Shown in pieces: positions 8,438 through 17,149 of a stretch of DNA of 37,252 nt (its first letter is position 1; each line of letters starts with the position of its first letter). A program made the translations under genes and the position numbers. A model generated the notes under the pieces. That model saw only the letters and a list, made by a program, of their open reading frames with translations, made no database searches and was not told the DNA's origin. The stretch comes from Bacteroidota bacterium (GTDB taxonomy: Bacteria; Bacteroidota; Bacteroidia; 2-12-FULL-35-15), in NCBI GenBank assembly GCA_947469885.1, contig CANIQT010000033.1, positions 1 through 37,252 on the forward strand, in the 5' to 3' direction.

Positions 8438-8446
8438 TCGACAACA

Positions 8447-9673
8447 ATGCAGTATTTATACAACCTCTTTATTTACCTTTATTTATTTGCAATCAAAGTC
8501 ACATCTTTATTCAATGCAAAAGCTAAGATGTGGATTAGCGGAAGAAAGAGTCAAGAGATAAGAATAAAGAATAAGGAATCCGAAATTCTCTGGTTTCACT
8601 GTGCATCTCTTGGCGAGTTCGAACAAGCACGACCACTTATAGAGAAATCCAAAATCCAAAATCCAACATCCAAAATCGTTCTCACTTTCTTTTCCCCATC
8701 AGGATATGAAATTAGAAAAAACTACTCTGGTGCCGATTACATATTTTATCTTCCAATGGACACACCATCCAATGCACGTAAGTTTATTGAACAAATAAAT
8801 CCACAAAAAGTTTTCTTTATCAAATACGAATTCTGGTTTAATTACCTGAACGAGTTAAAACGAAAAAACATCCCCACTTACCTTGTCAGCGGCATCTTCA
8901 GAGAGAACCATTATTTTTTTAAACCCTATGGCAACTGGTTTGTAAAACAATTAAGCTCGTTCACTCATTTTTATTTACAAGACCAAACTTCCGAAAAACT
9001 ATTAAAACAAAAAGGATTTAAAAACACAACTGTCTGCGGAGATACCCGCTTCGACCGTGTAAACGACATTGCAAAAAATGTAAAATCATTTCCGTTAGTA
9101 GAACAATTCAAGCAGGGAAAAGATATTTTAATTGTCGGCAGCAGCTGGAAGGAAGATGAAAAAATAATTTCAGATTCCAACAACCAACTACTAGCAACTA
9201 ACAACTATAAACTAATCATTGCTCCCCACGAAATAGATGAAAACCATATTCAATTTATTATTCAGCAATTTTCCGATTCAAAAATTGTACGTTATTCAAA
9301 TGCAAATTCAGAGAATGTAAAAACAGCTGATGTTCTGATCATTGATAACATAGGAATGCTTTCATCATTATATCAGTATGGAAACATTGCATATATTGGT
9401 GGAGGTTTCGGTAAAGGAATTCATAATATTCTCGAAGCAGCAACATTTGGTTTGCCCGTTATATTCGGAACCAATTATCATAAATTCAATGAAGCAAAAG
9501 AATTGATTCAAGCAGGTGGCGCTTTTTCGATAGCCAACAACAATGAGTTTCAAAAAACAATGCAGTTGTTAAGCGACAAAATGGTTTTGCAAACTGCTAC
9601 ACATATTGCAAAACATTACGTACAAAGCCGCACAGGAGCAACCGATAAAATAATAATGACAATTAATAAATAA
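8447..9673 (+). CDS. waaA: 3-deoxy-D-manno-octulosonic acid (Kdo) transferase
   Basis: 408 residues, glycosyltransferase family 30. An N-terminal membrane anchor (residues about 8-23) is followed by the acceptor-site motif FHCASLGEFEQARPLI, in which Glu57 corresponds to the catalytic base of the ASxGE motif. Further matches: VLTFFSPSGYEIRK, YLPMDTPSNARKFI, FFIKYEFWFNYL, YLVSGIFR, and the C-terminal CMP-Kdo binding half YIGGGFGKGIHNILEAATFGLPVIFG. It transfers Kdo from CMP-Kdo to lipid A precursor at the inner face of the cytoplasmic membrane, making the LPS inner core. Length is normal for Bacteroidota. It sits between an outer-membrane-like protein gene and a CotH T9SS protein gene, separated by 9 and 3 bases. 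Confidence 0.93.
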   Translation: MQYLYNLFIYLYLFAIKVTSLFNAKAKMWISGRKSQEIRIKNKESEILWFHCASLGEFEQARPLIEKSKIQNPTSKIVLTFFSPSGYEIRKNYSGADYIFYLPMDTPSNARKFIEQINPQKVFFIKYEFWFNYLNELKRKNIPTYLVSGIFRENHYFFKPYGNWFVKQLSSFTHFYLQDQTSEKLLKQKGFKNTTVCGDTRFDRVNDIAKNVKSFPLVEQFKQGKDILIVGSSWKEDEKIISDSNNQLLATNNYKLIIAPHEIDENHIQFIIQQFSDSKIVRYSNANSENVKTADVLIIDNIGMLSSLYQYGNIAYIGGGFGKGIHNILEAATFGLPVIFGTNYHKFNEAKELIQAGGAFSIANNNEFQKTMQLLSDKMVLQTATHIAKHYVQSRTGATDKIIMTINK

Positions 9674-9676
9674 TCT

Positions 9677-12001
9677 ATGAAAAACAAACTACTACTAATT
9701 GCAATGCTGTTTCAATTTGCATTTGCCAAATCACAATGCTGCAATTACACACTAAGTATGCACGATAGCTACGGAGATGGATGGAATGGTGGCTATCTCG
9801 AAGTGTTTATCAATAACACTTCCATTGGAACCTATAGCGGATTAAATTATGCAAGTACTGCCACTTTCCAGGTATGTGATGGTGATAGTTTAAAATTAAT
9901 TTACACTGCCGGAGCTTACGAAAACGAAAACACTTACCAATTGTTTGATGCAGCATGGAATAATATTTTTGTAAATGGTCCTAATCCAACGGTTGGTGTT
10001 GCCTTGGCCACAACTGGCAATTGTTCTTCACTTTCTAATCCGGGCAATCATCCTTGTACTGCCATTCCAATTGATACCACTCAATGCTTAATTTATGACA
10101 ACACAGGATTCCCCAACTCAGGAATTGTAGCTGGTTGTGCAAACTTTCAAGGACACGATATGTGGTTTCAAACCATTGTTCCTCCATCAGGAAATATTTT
10201 GATTGCTACTGATAGCGGTAGTCTTGGAGATACTGGCATGGCAATATGGACAGATACAAGTTGTACCAACGTTCATACATCAATTGCCTGTGATGACGAT
10301 AGCGGCATTGGTTATTTTTCGGAAATTTCTTTATACAACTTAATACCAGGACAACAAATTTTTATACAAATTTGGGGCTATGGTGGCGCTACAGGCACAT
10401 TCCAGTTATGTGTTCACAATTTACAAAAGGTGGTCCTCGACAGCACCGAACTACCATTGGTAATGATTAACACACTTGGAAACCCTGTTGTTCAAAACGT
10501 AAAATCAGATGCCATGATGTATATAAAATACAATGGTGCAGGTACGTTCACTCATATTAATGACAGTGCCAATGTATATAGCGGACATATTGGTATTGCT
10601 GTACACGGAGCATCCTCTGCAGGTTATCCCCAAATACCTTACAGCATCGAAACAAGAACAGATTCTGCAACATCCATCAACGTTCAAATTTTAGGAATGC
10701 CAGCAGAAAGCGATTGGATTTTAATTTCTAATTACAACGATAGGTCATTTATAAGAAACACACTTGCCACCAAAATTTTCCGGGAGGCTGGCAATTACAG
10801 TACACGCCAGCAACTCTGCGAAGTTTTCGTGGATAGCGCCTATCAGGGTGTTTATGTTTTTTCTGAAAAAATAAAACGTGACTCAGGTAGAGTTAATATT
10901 GGTAAAATGAATTCTTTTTCAAATTTTGGAGATGCACTTACAGGAGGTTATATCCTTCAGCAAAATATATGGGATGCTAGCAACAGCTTTCAATCTAACT
11001 ACTCCCCTATCGATCATCCGGGCTTTGATGTGCATTATTTGTATGAGTACCCAAGCGTTGATTCAATAACTCCAATTCAGAAAACATTTATTGCCTCTTA
11101 TGTGGATAGTTTGGAAGGTGCGCTATACAGCGCCAATTTTACTGACACTTCCACAGGTTACCGAAAGTTTATGGATGTAAAATCATTTATTGATTATTTT
11201 ATTGTTAATGAATTGTCGAGAAATGCGGATGGATTTAAGAAAAGTATTTTCTATAATAAGGACAAGCATTCGAATGGTAACGACAAGTTAAAAATGGGAC
11301 CTGTTTGGGATTTCGACTGGGCATGGAAAGATTTGGGTGGATGTTCCATTTATCAGAATCAGAATGGCTCAGGTTGGGCCCATCATAATAATGATTGTGG
11401 CACCGATGTTTATTCAAATGGATATTTTGTCCGTTTGTTTCAGGATACCACATTCTGCAATCAACTCAGATGTACTTGGGAAAATTATCGTCAAACTATT
11501 TTAGATACAAGTTACCTGTTCGGATACATCGACAGCATTCGAAATCTTGTACAACATGCACAGGCAAGGCATTTTCAGATGTGGCACACACTAGGCACCA
11601 GCGGCCCTGCGCCCGAAATTGGAAACATTGCTACTACTTATAATGCCGAAATGGATACCATGAAAGCATGGATTACACGTAGATTAATTTGGTTGGATGA
11701 TAGCATTCCCGGACATTGTTATCAAGTTGACCATTCAGGAATTATGGAATCTTCCTCATCTAATCTGTTGCATTATTATCCTAATCCTAGCAATGGTACA
11801 ATTCATTTTGAAGGAACAATAAATAGCAGTTCACCTTTGCAACTTCATATTTATGATTTAGTAGGTAAACTGGTGAATAGAGTTGCACTGCAAAGCGGAG
11901 CTGTAAAGTTCAATTATCAATTGAATAAAAAAGGCGTCTATTATTTTACTATTTCAAATAATAAAGAAATACTGCAACATGGCAAACTCATAATTTTGTA
12001 G
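9677..12001 (+). CDS. CotH-kinase family T9SS-sorted secreted protein
   Basis: 774 residues. Signal peptide about 1-19 (ending AKSQ). Residues about 22-115 form a beta-sandwich beginning CCNYTLSMHDSYGDGWNGGYLEV; residues about 125-250 a second domain rich in DTS/DDDSG turns. The central 350-650 region is CotH kinase-like: GMPAESDWILISNYNDRSFIRN, VFVDSAYQGVYVFSEKIKRDSGRV, then FIDYFIVNELSRNADGF and the metal/catalytic-looking GPVWDFDWAWKD. The C-terminus is a T9SS type-A domain (YYPNPSNGTIHFEG ... GVYYFTIS). CotH proteins of Bacillus spores are protein kinases of coat proteins. Secreted bacterial relatives are mostly uncharacterised. It starts 3 bases after waaA. Confidence 0.87.
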   Translation: MKNKLLLIAMLFQFAFAKSQCCNYTLSMHDSYGDGWNGGYLEVFINNTSIGTYSGLNYASTATFQVCDGDSLKLIYTAGAYENENTYQLFDAAWNNIFVNGPNPTVGVALATTGNCSSLSNPGNHPCTAIPIDTTQCLIYDNTGFPNSGIVAGCANFQGHDMWFQTIVPPSGNILIATDSGSLGDTGMAIWTDTSCTNVHTSIACDDDSGIGYFSEISLYNLIPGQQIFIQIWGYGGATGTFQLCVHNLQKVVLDSTELPLVMINTLGNPVVQNVKSDAMMYIKYNGAGTFTHINDSANVYSGHIGIAVHGASSAGYPQIPYSIETRTDSATSINVQILGMPAESDWILISNYNDRSFIRNTLATKIFREAGNYSTRQQLCEVFVDSAYQGVYVFSEKIKRDSGRVNIGKMNSFSNFGDALTGGYILQQNIWDASNSFQSNYSPIDHPGFDVHYLYEYPSVDSITPIQKTFIASYVDSLEGALYSANFTDTSTGYRKFMDVKSFIDYFIVNELSRNADGFKKSIFYNKDKHSNGNDKLKMGPVWDFDWAWKDLGGCSIYQNQNGSGWAHHNNDCGTDVYSNGYFVRLFQDTTFCNQLRCTWENYRQTILDTSYLFGYIDSIRNLVQHAQARHFQMWHTLGTSGPAPEIGNIATTYNAEMDTMKAWITRRLIWLDDSIPGHCYQVDHSGIMESSSSNLLHYYPNPSNGTIHFEGTINSSSPLQLHIYDLVGKLVNRVALQSGAVKFNYQLNKKGVYYFTISNNKEILQHGKLIIL

Positions 12002-12048
12002 TTTAAGTAAACATATTTTTTCTTTTCATTTTCATCGTCACAACTTTT

Positions 12049-14547
12049 ATGCAAAAAAACAATTTTGATATTTCAGGTTTGACCGAAGAGGAAGTAAAAA
12101 CTTCAAGAAAAAAAAATGGTCTCAACAAACTAGAATATAACAACGAAAACGGTTTTTTAAGCGCCATTAAAAGTCTGGCAAAGGAGCCAATGGTTATTCT
12201 TTTGCTTGTTGCATCCGCTATTTATTTTATTAGCGGAAAAACAGCTGATGGGATTTTCCTAGCTTCAGCAATAGTACTCGTAGCTGCCATTTCATTATAT
12301 CAAGATTCCCGAAGCAGAAATGCTTTAGAGAAATTAAAAAACTTTACCCAACCCTTTTGTAAAGTAATTAGAAATGGAAATGTTGAAGAAATAAAAAGCG
12401 AAGATTTAGTGATTGGTGATTGTTTAATGGTGGAAGAAGGTACCTCTATTGCTGCGGACGGAACCATCATTCATTCCAACGATTTTTCAGTTAACGAATC
12501 CATACTTACAGGAGAATCTTTAGCTGTATATAAAGATAAAACCAAAGAAGACAGAATTATTTTCAGCGGCACTACAGTAGCCAGTGGATTAGCCATAGCA
12601 AAAATTACAGCTATTGGTAATCAAACCAAATTAGGGAAAATCGGAAAAAGTCTGGAGGATATTAAAGAAGAAAAAACACCATTAGAATTACAGATAAATA
12701 ATTTTGTAAAAAAAATGGTAATAGTCGGAGCAATAGTCTTTCTAATAGTTTGGGCTTTAAATTACTTTCGTTCTTACAATGTTTTAGATAGCTTATTAAA
12801 AGCACTAACTCTTGCCATGAGTATTTTACCTGAAGAAATTCCTGTCGCCTTCACTACGTTTATGGCACTAGGTGCTTGGCGGTTAATGAAAATGGGAATA
12901 GTGGTGAAGCAAATGAAAACAGTTGAAACGTTGGGAAGTGCTACTCTTATCTGTACAGATAAAACAGGAACCCTTACTGAAAATAAAATGAGTTTGGCAA
13001 AGCTCTTTATACTTTCTTCTAATAAAATTATTACTGTTGAAAATGATTTAGGGGAAACTGAAAAACAATTAATTCGGCTAGCAATGTGGGCAAGTGAACC
13101 TATTCCGTTTGATGCAATGGAAGTGGCACTGCATAAATCCTATTCTGAAAATTACACGATTGATGAACGGCCGAATTACAGTATTGTTCATGAATACCCT
13201 TTAGAAGGCAAGCCGCCTATGATGACTCACCTGTTTGCAACTAAAAACGGGGAAAGAATAATAGCTGCTAAAGGGGCCCCCGAAGCAATAATAAATGTAT
13301 GCATCCTTTCAGTGAACGAAAACCAACAAATACAAGAAGCTATTAAAACCCTTGCTGCTGATGGTTATCGGGTACTAGCTGTTGGCGAAACGAACTTTGA
13401 AGGAAATAATTATCCTGCAACGCAACAAGAATTTCATTTTATTTTTAAAGGACTCGTTGCATTTTATGACCCTCCAAAACAAAACATTCAGGCTACTCTT
13501 GAAGATTTTTACAAAGCAGGAATTGTAGTTAAAATTGTTACTGGCGACAATGCCGAAACCACTTCCGCTATTGCCAAACAAATAGGTTTTAAAGATTATG
13601 CAAACAGTATTTCGGGAGAGGAGTTAATGAATTTGCCGGAAGATAAATTGCAGGAGAAAGTAAAAGAGACTGCTATTTTTACACGAATGTTTCCGGATGC
13701 AAAATTAAAAATTATCAATGCCCTGAAAGCAAAAAGTGAAATAGTTGCAATGACTGGTGATGGAGTGAATGACGGACCCGCACTGAAAGCCGCACACATA
13801 GGAATTGCTATGGGCAAAAAAGGAACAGAGATAGCAAAACAGGCTTCTTCATTGATTTTGGTAGATGATGATTTATCAAAGATGGTGGACGCTGTGGCGA
13901 TGGGTAGAAGAATTTATACGAACTTAAAAAAAGCAATACAATACATTATTTCTATTCACATTCCAATTGTTCTCACCGTATTTGTTCCATTAGCTTTGGG
14001 CTGGATATATCCAAATATATTTTCTCCGGTTCACATAATTTTCCTTGAATTAATAATGGGCCCTACCTGTTCGATTATATATGAAAATGAGCCCATGGAA
14101 ACGAATACGATGTTGCACAAACCCCGACCGTTTACTTCAACATTTTTTAATTGGAAAGAATTAACGGTAAGCATTATTCAGGGTTTAGCAATTACTGTTG
14201 GAACTTTGATTACTTATCAATATGCAGTGTATATGGGGTACAACGAAGCGCTTACACGTACAATGGTTTTTACTGTTCTGCTTTCTGCCAATATATTTTT
14301 AACCCTTGTCAACCGTTCATTTTATTATTCGGTTTTTGCCACCATGAAAAATAAAAATAATTTAGTGGTGCTTATTATTCTTATTTCTATTGCAATTTCC
14401 GTATTGCTACTTTATGTAAAACCACTTGCTCAATTTTTTCAGTTTAGAGCATTAAGCATATCACAAGTATTAATTAGTGTGGGAGTGGGATTTATATTCG
14501 TTATTTGGTTCGAAGTAGTTAAATGGTGGAAAAGAAAAAATAAATAG
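12049..14547 (+). CDS. P-type cation-transporting ATPase (P2-like)
   Basis: 832 residues. N-terminal cation-ATPase domain; actuator motif LTGES (153-157); M4 motif PEEIP (261-265); phosphorylation site DKTGTLT with Asp304; and the hinge TGDGVNDGPALK near residue 568. It is an inner-membrane ion pump driven by ATP. Overall it resembles the Ca2+/PMA-type pumps. However, the M4 site reads PEEIP where Ca2+ pumps have PEGLP, and M6 carries MGPTCSIIYENEP rather than the N..TDGLPA motif that supplies calcium ligands. The ion is therefore not predictable. No heavy-metal-binding N-terminal domain is present. The gene is 47 bases after the CotH gene and converges on the VOC remnant, leaving only 10 bases between them. 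Confidence 0.88.
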   Translation: MQKNNFDISGLTEEEVKTSRKKNGLNKLEYNNENGFLSAIKSLAKEPMVILLLVASAIYFISGKTADGIFLASAIVLVAAISLYQDSRSRNALEKLKNFTQPFCKVIRNGNVEEIKSEDLVIGDCLMVEEGTSIAADGTIIHSNDFSVNESILTGESLAVYKDKTKEDRIIFSGTTVASGLAIAKITAIGNQTKLGKIGKSLEDIKEEKTPLELQINNFVKKMVIVGAIVFLIVWALNYFRSYNVLDSLLKALTLAMSILPEEIPVAFTTFMALGAWRLMKMGIVVKQMKTVETLGSATLICTDKTGTLTENKMSLAKLFILSSNKIITVENDLGETEKQLIRLAMWASEPIPFDAMEVALHKSYSENYTIDERPNYSIVHEYPLEGKPPMMTHLFATKNGERIIAAKGAPEAIINVCILSVNENQQIQEAIKTLAADGYRVLAVGETNFEGNNYPATQQEFHFIFKGLVAFYDPPKQNIQATLEDFYKAGIVVKIVTGDNAETTSAIAKQIGFKDYANSISGEELMNLPEDKLQEKVKETAIFTRMFPDAKLKIINALKAKSEIVAMTGDGVNDGPALKAAHIGIAMGKKGTEIAKQASSLILVDDDLSKMVDAVAMGRRIYTNLKKAIQYIISIHIPIVLTVFVPLALGWIYPNIFSPVHIIFLELIMGPTCSIIYENEPMETNTMLHKPRPFTSTFFNWKELTVSIIQGLAITVGTLITYQYAVYMGYNEALTRTMVFTVLLSANIFLTLVNRSFYYSVFATMKNKNNLVVLIILISIAISVLLLYVKPLAQFFQFRALSISQVLISVGVGFIFVIWFEVVKWWKRKNK

Positions 14548-14557
14548 AACTTATACT

Positions 14558-14891
14558 CTACCACTTTGGCTGAACAAAATAGAGAATAGTTCCATCTAAA
14601 TCTTTGAAATGTATATCTAACCATGATTTACCATCATCTTCTGAATCAAACTTAATATTATTTCTATCAAGCAAGGTTGTTTCATCTTTAATTTCATCTA
14701 CCATAAAACCAATGGATAGAGTACCAGATGTTGTTGGCTCATTTTCATCTTTCGGATGAATACCAATTGTTAGACCTGTGGTCTCAAGCATTGCATAATT
14801 AGCCCCATCGATTTTGAATTTTCAATCCAATACTTTCGTAAAAACTAATTGCCTTGTCCATATTGGCAACCACTATGGTTAGTTGGTTTAG
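14558..14891 (-). pseudogene. Frameshifted VOC (glyoxalase-like) gene remnant
   Basis: Two frames together reconstruct a VOC-family protein. The upstream part, LTIVVANMDKAISFYESIGL, lies in one frame at about 14831-14891. The rest, GANYAMLETTGLTIGIHPKDE through WLDIHFKDLDGTILYFVQPKW, lies in a second frame ending at 14558. The frames change near 14815-14830. The upstream part also lacks an ATG: a TAA stop sits just before its first residue, and a GTG at 14871-14873 is the only nearby alternative. Loss of start plus a frameshift suggests a true pseudogene, although a single-base assembly error cannot be excluded for the shift. The 3' two-thirds remains open as a 77-residue frame starting at 14791. 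Confidence 0.7.
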
Positions 14892-14904
14892 TTAATTTTT
14901 ATCA

Positions 14905-16380
14905 TTATTTGCTTATTTTAAAAAGTTTAGTAATTGATGAATTATTATTTGTTTTTATTTTTACAAAATACATACCGCCCGCAACTTCTTCTCCAGCAGC
15001 ATTTCTCCCATTCCACTTAATTTTTTGTGGCCCCGAATTTAATTTTAACCTACCAAATTCTGTTATCTCCCTTCCGATAATATCTGTAATTTCAATAGTT
15101 GTAGAGTTTGATTTATTCAATTCATATTGTATTTCCGTTTCCTCCGAAAAAGGATTGGGCTGAACTGTTACTTTGCCTCTATCTACCGAATCCTCACCAA
15201 CACCTTGTGTTGAAGCCCATCCTAATATCTTGATTCCTTTCCAAGTGCTAAAAAAAGGAATGAAGGAAGTAATGTTTGCCAAATAAATTTTATTCTGATA
15301 GACATCTAGCCCCCATGATCCTTCCTGTGTATTTGTAATCCCGTAGCCATTACACGAATCTGGCAATGCAGGATTGGTTACATCTATTACCCTTAGCTGG
15401 CTTCCTCCTGCTGAAAGAAATATAGCATTATCTGCAGGCAAATAAGCAATCTCATTCATGTGTCCTGGACTATTTAGCCACAAATTAGAAAGTCCTTCAC
15501 AGTTATATGGATTCCACCAGCCAACCTGTGTTATACTTGAGGTATTGCTGATGTCCACTATTTCCATTCCGCAAAAATCTACAGCAATATAAGCCAAGTT
15601 TCCGTTCAGAATAATATTGTTATACGCTTGTTGTTTTCCGAGACATGCAACATTAATGTATTGCCCTGTTTGTGTTGGTGCATTAATATTGGTGATATCA
15701 ATTACCCTCAACCCTCCTGCATCATAACAAACATAAACTTTGTTACCACTCACAGCTAACCCTCGCGCATTTGGCATTTGCGATGCTGTAGGGTTATTGA
15801 GCGGATAATTAGGATTGGGCAAATATTCCGAAACATAACTTATAGCGTTGACATTGGATACATTCAAAATTATTAATCCTTTTGTCATTCCTCCCAGAAA
15901 AGCATAATTGCCATCAACAGTTACATAGGCAGAGCCTTTCTCAACAGTAGGATATTCCCAAATATCAGTAACTACAGGATTTAATGGATTAGTAATATTT
16001 ACAATAGCAATGCCCGGTTTCTGAGTATTACCATTGCCAAAAAAATTTCCTAATGCAAGGTATAAATAATTACCCTGCTGATAGACATTCATAACATGCA
16101 GCGAATCAAAATGTGAAATATCGAGCGTTTGCGAAAGTACAGGTATAGTTATAACGCTGATGTCAAAAATCAATAATCCACCATCTTTGGCTGCTACATA
16201 TAAATAAGGACGACTTAACCTATCGGCTACAGGAGTCATGGGCAAAGGACTTCCTGTGGTCTGGTATTGCGACAATATTGTTAAAGGCACCGTACTGCAC
16301 GTTTGACTTTTCGAAACTGTTGCAAGAAAAAGTAAAAATAAAAAAAGTAAAAATGAAAAGTAGGAGTATTTTTTTTTCAT
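14905..16380 (-). CDS. LVIVD-repeat T9SS-sorted secreted protein
   Basis: 491 residues. Signal peptide about 1-25 (ending SKSQ). Residues about 45-385 contain a series of LVIVD-type beta-propeller repeats, each with a hydrophobic strand followed by D-I-[ST]-[NV]: GGLLIFDIS, GIAIVNITN, GLIILNVSN, GGLRVIDITN, GMEIVDISN, QLRVIDVTN. The tail (VQPNPFSEETEIQYEL ... ITDIIGREI ... GGMYFVKI ... LFKISK) is a T9SS type-A/FlgD-like sorting domain. The protein should be exported to the cell surface; binding partner unknown. The gene is 17 bases downstream of the membrane protein gene, so it is likely the end of that transcript. The VOC remnant follows 13 bases after its stop. Confidence 0.85.
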   Translation of the reverse strand: MKKKYSYFSFLLFLFLLFLATVSKSQTCSTVPLTILSQYQTTGSPLPMTPVADRLSRPYLYVAAKDGGLLIFDISVITIPVLSQTLDISHFDSLHVMNVYQQGNYLYLALGNFFGNGNTQKPGIAIVNITNPLNPVVTDIWEYPTVEKGSAYVTVDGNYAFLGGMTKGLIILNVSNVNAISYVSEYLPNPNYPLNNPTASQMPNARGLAVSGNKVYVCYDAGGLRVIDITNINAPTQTGQYINVACLGKQQAYNNIILNGNLAYIAVDFCGMEIVDISNTSSITQVGWWNPYNCEGLSNLWLNSPGHMNEIAYLPADNAIFLSAGGSQLRVIDVTNPALPDSCNGYGITNTQEGSWGLDVYQNKIYLANITSFIPFFSTWKGIKILGWASTQGVGEDSVDRGKVTVQPNPFSEETEIQYELNKSNSTTIEITDIIGREITEFGRLKLNSGPQKIKWNGRNAAGEEVAGGMYFVKIKTNNNSSITKLFKISK

Positions 16381-16397
16381 GGTCTGTTTAATAAAAA

Positions 16398-17117
16398 TTA
16401 TTCGTTAAAGTACTTGCTTTTCCAATTCATACTTGTAAAACTAGATTGAGAAATGGCACCCAGAAAAAGTATGAAAAAGAAAAAACCGATGGTACAATGC
16501 ACCGCAAACCAAATACGAATGTTAAACTCATTATCACGTTGCACCTGCAACCAGGAAAAGGGAAATGAGAACGAAAACAGAAAAGCCATAACAACTATGC
16601 TATAGAAATAAGTGTATATATTGCGGACTGGAAAATAAAGATACTTGCGATGCCATGATAAATCATTGCCCCATGTGTGTAGCAAGTAATAAGTATTGTT
16701 GCCCAATTGAGCAAACAACAAAGGGTCCTGATTGACATCCATTAAATCAAATGCTTTATAAGGAGCTATAATTTTGAAACGTTTTATTTTTGTGTTGTAT
16801 TGTTTTTCAAATTCATTGATGCGGGCAACAGCATCGTAAGGAAATTCCATTTTAAAATGTTTTGAATCCAGAAAACGAAGCCGATAGGTAATACAAACAG
16901 ATTTTATTTCGTTGATGGAAAAAATATTGTCCGCATCTATTTCTGAAAGTTGAATATCCTCTGCATTATTTCCACCACCTTCTTTCAGCCGATACAGCAC
17001 TTCCTCATCATTTTGCGAAGACTTCAACAACATCCCATTTACTTCATACAATATAGAAGGGAATTTTGCTCTTTCACTTTTCAATCGTTCTGAAATATTT
17101 ACGCTATCAAATATCAT
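16398..17117 (-). CDS. Membrane-anchored protein of unknown function
   Basis: 239 residues. Residues 1-165 are soluble and mixed alpha/beta (SVCITYRLRFLDSKHFKMEF; KIKRFKIIAPYKAFDLMDVNQDP; NTYYLLHTWGNDLSWHRKYLYF). Two helices follow, about 170-190 (FYSIVVMAFLFSFSFPFSW) and 205-225 (IWFAVHCTIGFFFFILFLGA), joined by a charged loop. No family recognised. There is no signal peptide, so the N-terminal domain is probably cytoplasmic. It lies 32 bases after the NtrC-like regulator and 17 bases before the LVIVD gene, an arrangement that suggests one transcript. Confidence 0.65.
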   Translation of the reverse strand: MIFDSVNISERLKSERAKFPSILYEVNGMLLKSSQNDEEVLYRLKEGGGNNAEDIQLSEIDADNIFSINEIKSVCITYRLRFLDSKHFKMEFPYDAVARINEFEKQYNTKIKRFKIIAPYKAFDLMDVNQDPLLFAQLGNNTYYLLHTWGNDLSWHRKYLYFPVRNIYTYFYSIVVMAFLFSFSFPFSWLQVQRDNEFNIRIWFAVHCTIGFFFFILFLGAISQSSFTSMNWKSKYFNE

Positions 17118-17149
17118 AGTGTAAAATTAGTAAATTATTTTTGAGCAAG

